This document shows positions 53,896 through 62,473 of a stretch of DNA of 64,000 nt, in pieces; within the stretch, counting starts at the first letter, position 1, and every line of letters starts with the position of its first letter. The DNA comes from Candidatus Geothermocultor quzhuomuensis. Its GTDB lineage: Bacteria; Actinomycetota; Aquicultoria; Geothermocultorales; Geothermocultoraceae. The translations under genes and the position numbers were made by a program. The stretch covers positions 60,787 through 124,786 of the forward strand of contig JACVJC010000001.1 of assembly GCA_015711795.1 (NCBI GenBank), in the 5' to 3' direction. The notes under the pieces are model-generated. The model was not told the origin of the DNA. It did not search any database and saw nothing but the letters and a program-made list of their open reading frames with translations.

Positions 53896-54306
53896 CTACT
53901 TAACTTCTTCTATTCTCTCGACTGCCCAAATACCTGTTTTGTCCTTGCGAACAGGTTTATATAAATAAACCTTTACCTTATTTTCCCCTCCTCTAACTTC
54001 AACAATCGCTTGGCTTACCCCATCATTTGAAATTATCTTATATTTATCCCCCGAAACAGATTCTTTAGCTACGGCGATTGGGTCAAGCCTCCAACTTTGC
54101 TCTCCTGAATCAACATCTTTCTGTAATTCTTGGAATTCATCTTCAGATGGTGTCGCAGGAGGAGTAGCTGAAGGAGCAGGTTTTACTTCTTCAGTAGGTT
54201 TTTTTGGGGAAGCCGTGGAACAACCAATAGAAAAAAAAGGAGTTGAAAAGAGTGCAAATATTAATAAATATATAACTATCGCTTGTCTCTTTATTTGATT
54301 TTTCAG
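53896..54306 (-). CDS. Putative lipoprotein with no ATG/GTG/TTG start
   Basis: Minus-strand frame ending at the TAG 53898-53896. It encodes a near-ideal lipoprotein signal (KNQIKRQ, hydrophobic core AIVIYLLIFALFSTPFF, lipobox SIGC), a Pro/Thr/Ser/Ala linker (KPAPSATPPATPSE) and a mature domain ending WAVERIEEVK. Between the upstream stop and the signal there is no ATG, GTG or TTG. CTG at 54306 has AGAGG nine bases upstream and gives 136 residues; ATT at 54312 is the other option. The protein resembles none I know. It occupies most of the 612-bp gap between miaB and the PHP gene. Confidence 0.65.
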   Translation of the reverse strand: MKNQIKRQAIVIYLLIFALFSTPFFSIGCSTASPKKPTEEVKPAPSATPPATPSEDEFQELQKDVDSGEQSWRLDPIAVAKESVSGDKYKIISNDGVSQAIVEVRGGENKVKVYLYKPVRKDKTGIWAVERIEEVK

Positions 54307-54386
54307 CCCAATTCGCCTCTTGTGAGAAAAATCACGAGATTAAGTCTAACTTATTAAAGAAAAAAAATCAAATTAAAGCTTAAATT

Positions 54387-55235
54387 TCAATCCTTAAAGA
54401 GCGCATTAGGAAACTCTCTTTTAAATTTAAGATCCTTCAAGTCTTCAACCGCCGAATCAGGCACGGAGACAGAGCCAATCAAAAGACCACGGGTTGACTC
54501 AAAGCCATGACAATCAGAACCACCTGTTATAATAAGCTTGTTTTTCTTTGCCAAATTAGCGTACTTCTTAACTTGGCTGCTTGTGTGTTCACTATGGTAA
54601 ACTTCAATTCCGGAAAGTCCACTTTCCTTAAATTGGTCTATGAATTCATCAACATTTGAAAGCCCTGGATGAGCCAAAACAGCTATTCCACCAACTTTTA
54701 AAATTAATTTAATAGCATCTTCTGGTGTATAAATGTATTTTTCCACATAACAGGGAGCTGTGCGCCCTAAGAATCTCTTAAAAGCTTCCTCTACGCTATC
54801 GATATATCCTTTTTTAAGCATAACCCTGGCTAAATGTGCTCTTCCTAAGGCTCCATTTCTTGCTTCAGCTAAAACTTCCTTTAAAGCAATCTCTAAGCCG
54901 AGCTCTTTCAACTTTTCAAGCATTTTAATAGCTCGTTCATAACGGTGTTGTCGTAACCTTTTTAGGTGTTCAAGAAAAAAATCTTGTTCATAATTAATAT
55001 AGTAGCCAAGGATATGAATATCACGACCATTTAAATCAGAGCTTAACTCGACAGCAGGAATAACTTCAATCTTATGCTTTTTGGCTTCTTGAAGAGCCAG
55101 GGCTATCCCTTCAACACTATCATGGTCGGTTAGGGCAATTGCTTTAAATCCAAGCCTTGCAGCAAAATTTACAAGTTCAAAAGGGGTCAATGTCCCATCT
55201 GAGGCTGTACTATGAAGGTGCAAATCAACAGGCAT
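54387..55235 (-). CDS. PHP-domain phosphoesterase (RNase AM/YciV-like)
   Basis: 282 residues, PHP fold. Metal motifs: DLHLHSTASDG, LTDHDSVEG, AVELSS, VLAHPG and GGSDCHG. A helical insert of about 100 residues (70-175) is of the type found in YciV/TrpH proteins. Family members hydrolyse 3',5'-nucleoside bisphosphates or trim RNA 5' ends. It has all ligand residues, so is presumably active. It lies between spoVS and the CTG-start lipoprotein. Confidence 0.88.
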   Translation of the reverse strand: MPVDLHLHSTASDGTLTPFELVNFAARLGFKAIALTDHDSVEGIALALQEAKKHKIEVIPAVELSSDLNGRDIHILGYYINYEQDFFLEHLKRLRQHRYERAIKMLEKLKELGLEIALKEVLAEARNGALGRAHLARVMLKKGYIDSVEEAFKRFLGRTAPCYVEKYIYTPEDAIKLILKVGGIAVLAHPGLSNVDEFIDQFKESGLSGIEVYHSEHTSSQVKKYANLAKKNKLIITGGSDCHGFESTRGLLIGSVSVPDSAVEDLKDLKFKREFPNALFKD

Positions 55236-55265
55236 TTAACTAATTGTTAATTTAATAATAATTAT

Positions 55266-55526
55266 TTAGCGGGGCCCTACAATTAATCGAATGGCTGTGC
55301 GCCGTTCACCATTCACTTCGATATCTTTAAAAGCTGGCACACAAACTAAATCATAACCGCTAGGGGCAACATAACCGCGAGCAATTGCAATTGCTTTAAT
55401 TGCTTGATTTAGTGCACCTGCCCCGATTACCTGAACTTCAACTTCCCCTTTTTCTCTAACTACACCAGCTAAAGCTCCAGCAACAGCATTAGGACTTGAC
55501 TTAGAAGAGACACGCAAAACTTCCAT
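55266..55526 (-). CDS. spoVS: Stage V sporulation protein S
   Basis: 86-residue SpoVS (Alba-like fold) with the conserved EVLRVSSKSSPNAVAGALAG and VIGAGALNQAIKAIAIARG, VCVPAFKDI and TAIRLIVG. SpoVS occurs well beyond spore formers and affects cell division and dispersal; nothing else here points to sporulation. GAGGAGG precedes the ATG. rny-spoVS-PHP neighbourhoods are common in Gram-positive and Thermus-like genomes. Confidence 0.95.
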   Translation of the reverse strand: MEVLRVSSKSSPNAVAGALAGVVREKGEVEVQVIGAGALNQAIKAIAIARGYVAPSGYDLVCVPAFKDIEVNGERRTAIRLIVGPR

Positions 55527-55600
55527 TGTTTGTTCCTCCTCAACTATAGCAAATTGAATCTCATTTACCTTAGCAATTGTTATCGTGTTTTTATAAAATA

Positions 55601-56632
55601 CTAAATTTTCTCAGTTTCTTCAAGAGAAATAATAATACTTATTTGTGAATTCCTATGACGAATCCTTAAATCGGTTGGCACAAGAAAATATTTTTCAGCT
55701 AATTTGACTGAAAGATCTTTAACTTGTTGAGAAAACTCCTCTAAATCTTGGGAAGAAATTTTTTTTTGAGTTAACTTTCTTTTCCTTTTTTGATGGTGAA
55801 GACTTTCGATTATTTCAGAAAGAGACGGAAGGACAGAAATTTCCCTTTTTAAAATGCGATAAATAGTTCTTTCAGAAAGGTCAAAACCAAAAAATACTTT
55901 AGCTTTTTGAGCTGTTAAACTCGCCTGCCCATAATCTTGAGCAAAACTCCATATCTTTTTGTTTCTCCGATTTGTTAACTTGTTTAAGTAAAACATTGTG
56001 GAAAATATCTCTGCGGGTGAACCAAAGAAAATTTGAATTTCTGGATTTTCGATCCAAAACTCAATTAAAACACGCCAAAAATTATAATGACCACTTTTAA
56101 TTATAGGTTTTTTGTTATGAAATACTATTTGAGGAAGAGTTGATTGATTTTTCCTTTCAGGTAACTCATCCAAACTTACTTTAACTTGAATTGCCGTCCC
56201 GCAATTTTCCTGTGAAAAAATTACTTTTGCATCTTGAGAGGCTGTTTTAACAGAAAAAAGAGCCATTCCTCTTCCGTGAATACCATATTTATCAGTAACT
56301 AAGTCATTTAGCTTTGACGTTACTCGAGGTTGAAAAATTTTATCATGGAGAGAGGAAGGAATACCACATCCATCATCAATAACAGTAATTTCTCTTATCT
56401 TTTCATCACGGTGAGAAGCAACAAAAATTTTTTCCGCCATTGCATCTCTAGCATTTCTGAGTAGCTCAATTAAAATATCTTCAATGTACCGAATGTCATG
56501 TTTAGCTTGTCTTTTCTCAGCTTCACTTACTTTTAACCGAACATAACCATTGCCTAAATCCTCATCAATTTTAAAAATATCATTCCCTGTTATATTTTCA
56601 ACAAAAGATCTTAAGTCTTTCCTTTTGCTCAC
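55601..56632 (-). CDS. Stand-alone GHKL ATPase, unknown function
   Basis: 343 residues. An N-terminal HATPase_c domain has an N box (IELLRNARDA, about 60-69), G1 (VIDDGCGIPSS) and G2 (GIHGRGMALFS). No histidine kinase phosphoacceptor, receiver or membrane segment accompanies it. The C-terminal half (about 185-343) is helical and basic (HHQKRKRKLTQKK), without a known domain. GTG at 56632 with GGAGG five bases upstream is preferred to TTG at 56644. It lies between rny and spoVS, a position that may be conserved, and so may act in RNA or division control, but that is guesswork. Confidence 0.75.
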   Translation of the reverse strand: MSKRKDLRSFVENITGNDIFKIDEDLGNGYVRLKVSEAEKRQAKHDIRYIEDILIELLRNARDAMAEKIFVASHRDEKIREITVIDDGCGIPSSLHDKIFQPRVTSKLNDLVTDKYGIHGRGMALFSVKTASQDAKVIFSQENCGTAIQVKVSLDELPERKNQSTLPQIVFHNKKPIIKSGHYNFWRVLIEFWIENPEIQIFFGSPAEIFSTMFYLNKLTNRRNKKIWSFAQDYGQASLTAQKAKVFFGFDLSERTIYRILKREISVLPSLSEIIESLHHQKRKRKLTQKKISSQDLEEFSQQVKDLSVKLAEKYFLVPTDLRIRHRNSQISIIISLEETEKI

Positions 56633-56722
56633 AAAAGCCTCCAAATCTTACCTTCTCCTAAAAGACTTCCACAATAAAATGAAACACAGTTAATCTCAAA
56701 TTCTAAATCCTTTTCTGAAATG

Positions 56723-58255
56723 TTATTTAGCATACTCAACAGCACGATGTTCTCTAATTACCATAACACGTATTTGGCCTGGGTACTCTAATTCTTCCTC
56801 AATTTTTTTAGCAATTTCTTTCGCCAAAAGATCAGCAGCATCATCACTAACTTCTTGTGGTTTAACCATTATCCTTATTTCCCTTCCAGCTTGCATTGCA
56901 TAGCACTTCTCAACACCTGCATGAGCTTCTGCAATAGATTCCAGCTTTTCTAGTCTTTTAATATAACTTTCCAAAGTTTCCCTTCGCGCACCAGGTCGAG
57001 AAGCAGAAATAGTATCAGCTGCTTGAACAATTACCGCTTCAACTGTTTGTGGCTCAACTTCCCCATGATGAGACATAATGGCATGACAAACTTGTTGAGG
57101 CTCTTTAAGCCTTTTAGCTAAATCAGCACCAATAATTGCATGAGCTCCTTCAACTTCATGGTCAATTGCTTTACCAATGTCATGAAGAAGCCCAGCTCTC
57201 TTGGCAGATTTAATATCAATTCCGAGTTCAGAAGCCATAACACTAGCTAAATAAGCAACTTCCAGGGAGTGTTGGAGAACATTTTGCCCATAACTTGTCC
57301 GGTATTTGAGTCTCCCCAAAGCCCTAATCAGTTCAGGGTGAATCCCACTTACTCCAGCTTCAAAAACAGCTTGCTCGCCAACCTCACGAATTTGAGCTTC
57401 CACTTCTTCCTTAGATTTTTCATACATCTCTTCAATCCTAGCTGGATGGATGCGCCCATCAAGGATTAGCTTTTCCATTGTTCTTCTAGCAATTTCCCTT
57501 CTTACAGGGTCAAAACTTGAAAGAATTACTGCTTCAGGTGTGTCATCAATAATTAAATTAATACCAGTCAAATTCTCAAATGCTCTGATATTTCTCCCCT
57601 CTCGACCAATTATTCTTCCTTTCATTTCATCATTGGGGAGGGGGACAACAGAAACTGTTGTTTCAGCTACATGGTCAGCAGCGCACCTTTGAATAGCCAA
57701 AGTAATAATGTTTCTGGCTCGCTTTTCCGCTTCCTCCCGTGCTTTATTTTCTGCCTCTCTAATTATTTTAGCCGCATCCTGCTTTGCTTCCTCCTCAACC
57801 TTCTTAAGGAGAATTTCCCGAGCCTCGCCTAAAGACATCTTAGCAATTCTCTGAAGTAACTCTTTTTCCTCAGATAAAAGTTTATTCAGTTCTTCTTTCC
57901 TAGTTTCATTTACCTTTTCTCTCTCAAGAATTTCTTTTTCTTTTAGTTCAAGCGCTTGCCTTTTGCTTTCCAAGCTTTCTTCTCTTTGAAGCAATCTTTT
58001 CTCAAGTTTTTGAATTTCTGAGCGCATCTCCCGGTTTTCTTTTTCTACTTCAGCTTTAAGACTATAAGCTTCGTCTTTCGCTTTTAAGATAATTTCTTTT
58101 CTTAAAGTTTCTGCTTCTTTCTTTGACTCAGCTAAAATTCTTTCAGCTTCTTTTTCTGCAGAGGAAATTTTTACTTCAGCCAAATACTTTCGGAGTAAAA
58201 AACCAATAACTGCTCCAATAATTAAAACTAAAAGATATTTTATTACTTCTAACAT
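56723..58255 (-). CDS. rny: Ribonuclease Y
   Basis: Membrane-tethered endoribonuclease starting mRNA decay. Order over 510 residues: an N-terminal transmembrane helix (residues 4-22), long coiled coil (25-195), KH domain ([15 protein letters not shown], about 213) and HD domain ([32 protein letters not shown]). The HD metal residues are intact. A terminator-like stem and a long inverted repeat lie in its 5' flank. PNPase and RNase J are encoded at 19-26 kb. Confidence 0.97.
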   Translation of the reverse strand: MLEVIKYLLVLIIGAVIGFLLRKYLAEVKISSAEKEAERILAESKKEAETLRKEIILKAKDEAYSLKAEVEKENREMRSEIQKLEKRLLQREESLESKRQALELKEKEILEREKVNETRKEELNKLLSEEKELLQRIAKMSLGEAREILLKKVEEEAKQDAAKIIREAENKAREEAEKRARNIITLAIQRCAADHVAETTVSVVPLPNDEMKGRIIGREGRNIRAFENLTGINLIIDDTPEAVILSSFDPVRREIARRTMEKLILDGRIHPARIEEMYEKSKEEVEAQIREVGEQAVFEAGVSGIHPELIRALGRLKYRTSYGQNVLQHSLEVAYLASVMASELGIDIKSAKRAGLLHDIGKAIDHEVEGAHAIIGADLAKRLKEPQQVCHAIMSHHGEVEPQTVEAVIVQAADTISASRPGARRETLESYIKRLEKLESIAEAHAGVEKCYAMQAGREIRIMVKPQEVSDDAADLLAKEIAKKIEEELEYPGQIRVMVIREHRAVEYAK

Positions 58256-58296
58256 CTATAAATTTTACCCTCCCTTCATCATTAATTGTTCTCCAC

Positions 58297-58323
58297 AAAA
58301 GCAAAAACCGAGCATTTGCTCGG
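58297..58323 (-). terminator. Rho-independent terminator in the recX-rny gap
   Basis: On the minus strand a perfect CCGAGC/GCTCGG stem with an AAAT loop (58323-58308) is followed by TTTTTGCTTTT. It is the clearest terminator in the window and would end recA-recX transcripts, or attenuate read-through into rny. Confidence 0.75.
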
Positions 58324-58459
58324 CAAAAATTATTTATAATAAGATAAAAATTTAAAAAATTTTAATACTTTTTATTTATCTAAACTTAAAATTTAATTAA
58401 TCTCACTCCATTTAACTTATAACTTTTATGGAGTGAGCGAATAATTTTGCCGAACAAAT
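58314..58459 (-). repeat. Nested inverted repeats between recX and rny
   Basis: Arms at 58314-58334 and 58440-58459 are inverted copies matching at 19 of 21 positions (ATTTG-y-TCGGCAAAA core). Inside lies a perfect 10-bp inverted repeat, CTCACTCCAT (58402-58411) and ATGGAGTGAG (58428-58437), with a 16-base loop. The outer arm near rny contains the 5' half of the terminator stem, so pairing of the outer arms and terminator formation exclude each other. Could be an attenuator or the remnant of a small inverted-repeat element. Confidence 0.6.
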
Positions 58460-58507
58460 TTTAAATTAAATAAATCATAACCCTTCTTGATTCATCTGTC
58501 AAACTAA

Positions 58508-58981
58508 CTATTCGCTTGGAGGTTGAGAGAGAATTTCCTTTATTACCTTTTCAACTATCTCTAAAGAAAAGCCCCTTCTCAATAAGAAATTCATTAGCTT
58601 TCTTCTCATGCTCTGGGGGGGTAAATAACGATAAAAATAAACTCTTCTTTGCCCAATCTCTAAAGCTTTTTTGAGTTCATCTTCTTCCGAAATAGTTTTA
58701 ATGTAAGTCTCAACAATCTCTTTGGAGACACCCTTTTTAAGCAAACTTAAACGAATCTTATTTCTTCCTTCTCGCTTTAATTTTTCATTGCCATATACTT
58801 GACAAAAAAACTCATCATTTAAATATTTCTGATTAATAAGCTGTTTTACCACTTGTTGAGCAACTTCTTTTGAGTACTTTTTTCTCAATAGATATTCCTC
58901 TACTTGAAAAGCTGTCTTCATCTGAAAAGACAAATATCGAAGAGCAATCTTGTAGGCTTGATTAAATTTATTTTCTTCCAA
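58508..58981 (-). CDS. recX: RecA regulatory protein RecX
   Basis: 157-residue three-helix-repeat protein that modulates RecA filaments. Repeats are visible as YLSFQMKTAFQVEEYLLRK, LINQKYLNDEFFC and RKLMNFLLRRGFSLEIV. The TTG start has AGAGG five bases upstream, nine bases after the recA stop, so the two are co-transcribed. The next 252 bp before rny hold a terminator and inverted repeats. Confidence 0.9.
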   Translation of the reverse strand: MEENKFNQAYKIALRYLSFQMKTAFQVEEYLLRKKYSKEVAQQVVKQLINQKYLNDEFFCQVYGNEKLKREGRNKIRLSLLKKGVSKEIVETYIKTISEEDELKKALEIGQRRVYFYRYLPPQSMRRKLMNFLLRRGFSLEIVEKVIKEILSQPPSE

Positions 58982-58990
58982 TTTATCCTC

Positions 58991-59986
58991 TTAGTTACAT
59001 TTCCTTAAACCAATTATCTCTCTAGCCTTATTTTCTATCTCTAAAGCTAATTTCAAATTTTCCTTAAGGAATTGTTTGGCTCCTTCTCTTCCCTGGCCAA
59101 GCTTTTTTTCTCCATAGTTATACCAAGAACCGCTTTTCTGAATAATTCCAGTCTCTAATCCAATATCAATTAAACTCCCGTCTCGGGAAATCCCCTCTCC
59201 ATACATAATGTCAAATTCAGCTATTTTAAATGGGGGAGCTACTTTATTTTTAACTACTTTTGCCCTAACCCGACTACCTATATCTTCAACGCCTTGCTTT
59301 ATAGACTCAATCTTCCGTACCTCAATCCGTATAGTAGACCAAAACTTTAGCGCTCTTCCCCCGGGAGTAGTTTCAGGATTCCCAAACATGATGCCGATTT
59401 TTTCCCTAACTTGATTGATAAAAATAGCACAAGTTTTTGACTTACTGATTGCACCAGCAAGTTTACGAAGTGCTTGAGACATCAACCTTGCTTGTAAACC
59501 CATTTGAGGGTCACCCATCTCACCTTCTATTTCAGCCCGAGGAACTAAAGCAGCAACTGAATCAATAACAATAACATCAACTGCGCCACTCCTTACCAAA
59601 GTTTCTGCTATCTCGAGGGCTTGTTCCCCAGTATCAGGTTGAGAAACAAGTAAATTATCTACATCCACTCCCAAATTTTTAGCATAAACAGGGTCAAGTG
59701 CATGCTCAGCATCGATAAATGCAGCAACCCCACCAGCCTTTTGAGCTTCAGCAATGATTTGAAGAGCTAAAGTAGTTTTGCCTGAAGCCTCTGGTCCATA
59801 GATTTCAGTTATCCGGCCTCTTGGAATTCCCCCCACGCCTAAAGCTAAATCTAAAGAAAGTGCACCTGTGGAGATAACAGAAATATCCAAGCGAGTTGGG
59901 TGCTCACCTAGCTTCATAATAGCTCCCTTGCCATATTTTTTTTCTATTTGTTCTCTAGCTAAATCAAGCATTTTATCTTTTTCCAT
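58991..59986 (-). CDS. recA: RecA recombinase
   Basis: Strand-exchange ATPase and LexA co-protease. P-loop GPEASGKT at residues 64-71, [23 protein letters not shown] and the L2 loop [15 protein letters not shown]. 331 residues without intein and with a short C-terminal tail. TAGGAGG lies before the ATG. A -10 TATAAT is found 55 bp upstream. No known LexA box was found in the 289-bp upstream gap. Confidence 0.98.
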   Translation of the reverse strand: MEKDKMLDLAREQIEKKYGKGAIMKLGEHPTRLDISVISTGALSLDLALGVGGIPRGRITEIYGPEASGKTTLALQIIAEAQKAGGVAAFIDAEHALDPVYAKNLGVDVDNLLVSQPDTGEQALEIAETLVRSGAVDVIVIDSVAALVPRAEIEGEMGDPQMGLQARLMSQALRKLAGAISKSKTCAIFINQVREKIGIMFGNPETTPGGRALKFWSTIRIEVRKIESIKQGVEDIGSRVRAKVVKNKVAPPFKIAEFDIMYGEGISRDGSLIDIGLETGIIQKSGSWYNYGEKKLGQGREGAKQFLKENLKLALEIENKAREIIGLRKCN

Positions 59987-60040
59987 TTTAACCTCCTAAA
60001 AATAATAGTTCTGATTGATTAAATGAGTTTCTTTAAAGGA

Positions 60041-60071
60041 ATTATAAGATGGGCGTGTGACAATTTAGCAA
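60041..60071 (-). promoter_or_regulatory. Candidate recA promoter
   Basis: Minus-strand TATAAT (60046-60041) with TTGCTA (60071-60066) 19 bp upstream. The spacer is long, so the -35 is uncertain. The -35 overlaps the end of a 9-codon frame at 60065-60094. The rest of the 289-bp gap to thpR (60110-60275) shows no gene or clear structure. Confidence 0.4.
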
Positions 60072-60094
60072 AAGAGTAAATTAAATAAGTTCAT
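60065..60094 (-). CDS. Possible 9-residue leader peptide upstream of recA
   Basis: AGGAGGGG (60109-60102) stands seven bases before ATG 60094, which opens a nine-codon frame MNLFNLLFC ending in TAA. The ribosome binding site is among the strongest in the window for a frame this short. It would be translated only if transcription begins upstream of the candidate recA promoter. It may be a leader, a relic or chance. Confidence 0.25.
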   Translation of the reverse strand: MNLFNLLFC

Positions 60095-60275
60095 AATTGC
60101 TCCCCTCCTAAAAAGGCTAAAAATATTTTGAACCAACCTGTTAAAAAAATCAAGAATAATTTTAAAACCAAAGCTTTTGGAGTCAATATAAAGAATTGAA
60201 GAAATTTAGACTGAAGCTTGAAGCTCTCTTAAAATTTTAAACTAATTTCTTACTTTTGTCTTAAGTCTTTAGCCA

Positions 60276-60839
60276 TCAGCCTAGTCCTTGCTTCAGTGCT
60301 ATTCTGCTAAGCGGTGTGTAAATTGGTCCCTTTGGGGTAAGCTGGCTTTGAAAAAGAGTTATTTCTTTTACTTCAACTTGACTTCCTTCAAAGTTCTGAG
60401 CTAATAATTTTAATCTCTCCTCATCAATTTGTTCCAAAAATTTTAAGCGCGCCAAGGTAATGTGAGGATGGTATGGCTTTCTCTCCTCTTCAAATCCCAG
60501 TTTTGCCATAGCTTTTTCAATATCTTTTGCTAAACAAATAGCTTTATCAGCTCCTTGAGCAACTCCAAACCAAAGAACTCTTGCCTTCTTATTAGAGGGA
60601 AAAGCCCCAAAAGTTGAAAGTGAAATTTGGAAGGGTTGATGGTTTCGACATATTTTTTCAACTTCACTTCTTATTTCTTCTACCTTTTCTTCGGGAGTAC
60701 TTCCTAAAAACTTTAATGTTAAATGAATATTTTCTTGTTCAACCCACTTAGCACTCTTAAATTTAATTTTCTCCCTGACTTTTCCCAGTTTTTTTCTTAA
60801 ATCTTGAGGGAGTTCAATTGCCCAAAATAACCTTAACAT
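60276..60839 (-). CDS. thpR: RNA 2',3'-cyclic phosphodiesterase
   Basis: 2H phosphoesterase of 187 residues with both HxTx motifs, HLTLKFLG (about 40) and HITLARL (about 124). Hydrolyses 2',3'-cyclic phosphate RNA ends in vitro; earlier called 2'-5' RNA ligase. GGAG precedes the ATG. It lies between cinA and recA, the usual actinobacterial/Gram-positive position. Confidence 0.93.
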   Translation of the reverse strand: MLRLFWAIELPQDLRKKLGKVREKIKFKSAKWVEQENIHLTLKFLGSTPEEKVEEIRSEVEKICRNHQPFQISLSTFGAFPSNKKARVLWFGVAQGADKAICLAKDIEKAMAKLGFEEERKPYHPHITLARLKFLEQIDEERLKLLAQNFEGSQVEVKEITLFQSQLTPKGPIYTPLSRIALKQGLG

Positions 60840-60961
60840 TATTTTTCTCCTTTACAAGCCAAAATTGTTAATTCCTAACTAAATTGTTTTTAAAAAATCA
60901 CTTGTTTTTCAGCCCTTGTTGAATAACACTTAAGATTAAGTATTCTTTTCGAGAGAATCTA

Positions 60962-61209
60962 TTAATGTTTTAAGCACGAAAATTCAATTCGCACACCTTC
61001 CAAAACATTCTTCCTTGCCCAATTCTGTAAGATATTCAAAATGGCTTTTTCTTCATTTCCGCCAATTAATATTTTTCTCCTTCCTAAACACTTAGAGTGA
61101 GTTGCTCCAAGATAAATATGACTTAGTTTCGGAATACCAAATTGTATTCCTACTCTCTATCTTCAGTCTGGTTTTTACTTGGTTCTGCTAACTCCTTACC
61201 GTTAACCAT
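60962..61209 (-). pseudogene. Frameshifted small coding region after cinA
   Basis: An ATG at 61209, overlapping the cinA stop, reads MVNGKELAEPSKNQTEDRE then stops at 61150. The -1 frame, open from 61156 to 60962 with no usual start, continues with coding-like sequence: VGIQFGIPKLSHIYLGATHS, RRKILIGGNEEKAILNILQN, and ending FSCLKH. Joined at the AGAGAG run near 61155 they make a protein of about 82 residues of unknown family. Explanations are a decayed gene, a sequencing indel or ribosomal frameshifting. The other parts of the 362-bp thpR-cinA gap (60840-60961) show no gene. Confidence 0.5.
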
Positions 61210-62473
61210 CAATCAGAGTGAATCTTAGAAGATTAAGAGCTTCTTGAGTCGCTTTAAATCGAACTAAATCTCGATTACCGGAAAAAATAAATTTTTTTAC
61301 CTTGCTTTCCTTTTCGGTAGAGAGCCCAATGTAAACTAAACCAACAGGTTTTTCCTTGGTCCCCCCTTTTGGCCCAGCTATCCCAGTGATGCTCAAGCCA
61401 ACTGAAGCGCCTGTGAGCTCTTGCACTCCTTTCGCCATTGCTTCAGCCACTTCAAAACTGACTGCTCCTTTTTCAATGAGAGCTTTCTCTGAAACTCCAA
61501 GAAGTTTTTTCTTTAATTCATTGGAATAAGCAATTACTCCGCCCAAAAAATAATTGGAACTTCCTGAAATTTTAGTTATCCTTTCTCCCAAAAGCCCTGC
61601 AGTGCAAGATTCTGCCACAGCAAGGGTCAGTTTCTTCTTTTTTAAAATTTCTCCAATTTTTTTCTCCAAAGTATCCTGGTCATAACCAAAAATAAAATTA
61701 CCCAGTCTTTCTTTAATCTCCTTTTCTTTTTGAGCAATTAACCTTTTGGCTTCAGCTTGACTTGAGCACTCCACAATGAGCTCTAAATCAACACTTTCCG
61801 GATGAGCTAAAATGCCAATTTTTAAGTCTCTTGTTTCTTTCATAATATCTTCAACTTTTTCTTCAACTTCTGCCTCAGATAAACCAGCTGTTTTAATAAT
61901 TCGACTTAAAGTAACCCCTAAGCTTCTTCTCTTCTTATCTTCTAAATAAGAAATAACTTGAGGGAGCATTTCCTTAATTTCAGAAGGAACTCCAGGTAAG
62001 GAAATAATGACTTTCCCTTTTTCATCAAGAATTAAGCCTGGAGCAGTCCCCTCTTTAGGTTTAATAATAATTGCACCCTCGGGAACATAAGCTTGCCTTA
62101 TTACCAAATCAGGCATCTCTTGACTAAAATAGCGAAATTTCTTTCTCAGCAACTCAGCAATTTCTGGGTGAAAAACTAACTTTCTTTGGGTTACTTCAGA
62201 AAGAGCTTCTCGAGTTAAATCATCTAGGGTTGGGCCTAAGCCACCAGTCGTTAAAAGGATCAATTTCCTTGAACGCTTGAGAGCTCCTTTAATAAAGGAA
62301 GTTATTTCACTTCGGTCATCAGGACAACTAGTATGGCGAACAGGAAAAAATCCAATTTTAGCTAATTCCCGAGAAAGAAGAGAAGAATTAGTATCGACTG
62401 AAAAGCCAAGGGTAATTTCAGTTCCAATGGTTAAAATCTCTACTCTTATCTCTTTGTTCTTACTTTTTTTCAC
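61202..62473 (-). CDS. cinA: CinA: competence/damage-inducible protein with nicotinamide-nucleotide amidase domain
   Basis: 423 residues. An N-terminal MoCF-biosynthesis-like (COG1058) domain (ILTIGTEITLGF, TTGGLGPTLDDLT) hydrolyses ADP-ribose in studied homologues. A C-terminal NMN deamidase domain (VAESCTAGLLG, SITGIAGPKGG) follows. The GTG start at 62473 overlaps the pgsA end by 14 bp. The pgsA-cinA-recA order is widely conserved in Gram-positives and actinobacteria. Confidence 0.95.
   Translation of the reverse strand: MKKSKNKEIRVEILTIGTEITLGFSVDTNSSLLSRELAKIGFFPVRHTSCPDDRSEITSFIKGALKRSRKLILLTTGGLGPTLDDLTREALSEVTQRKLVFHPEIAELLRKKFRYFSQEMPDLVIRQAYVPEGAIIIKPKEGTAPGLILDEKGKVIISLPGVPSEIKEMLPQVISYLEDKKRRSLGVTLSRIIKTAGLSEAEVEEKVEDIMKETRDLKIGILAHPESVDLELIVECSSQAEAKRLIAQKEKEIKERLGNFIFGYDQDTLEKKIGEILKKKKLTLAVAESCTAGLLGERITKISGSSNYFLGGVIAYSNELKKKLLGVSEKALIEKGAVSFEVAEAMAKGVQELTGASVGLSITGIAGPKGGTKEKPVGLVYIGLSTEKESKVKKFIFSGNRDLVRFKATQEALNLLRFTLIDG

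Noticed and set aside
55266..55526. SpoVS as evidence of endospore formation
   Set aside because: SpoVS is widespread in non-spore-formers and no other sporulation-specific gene is present; the RodZ-like and FtsK genes are general.
59987..60275. A LexA box upstream of recA
   Set aside because: No CGAAC-N4-GTTCG, CTGT-N8-ACAG or copy of the lexA CAAG-N2-CTTG repeat; GAACCAACCTGTTA at about 60137 has the wrong spacing.
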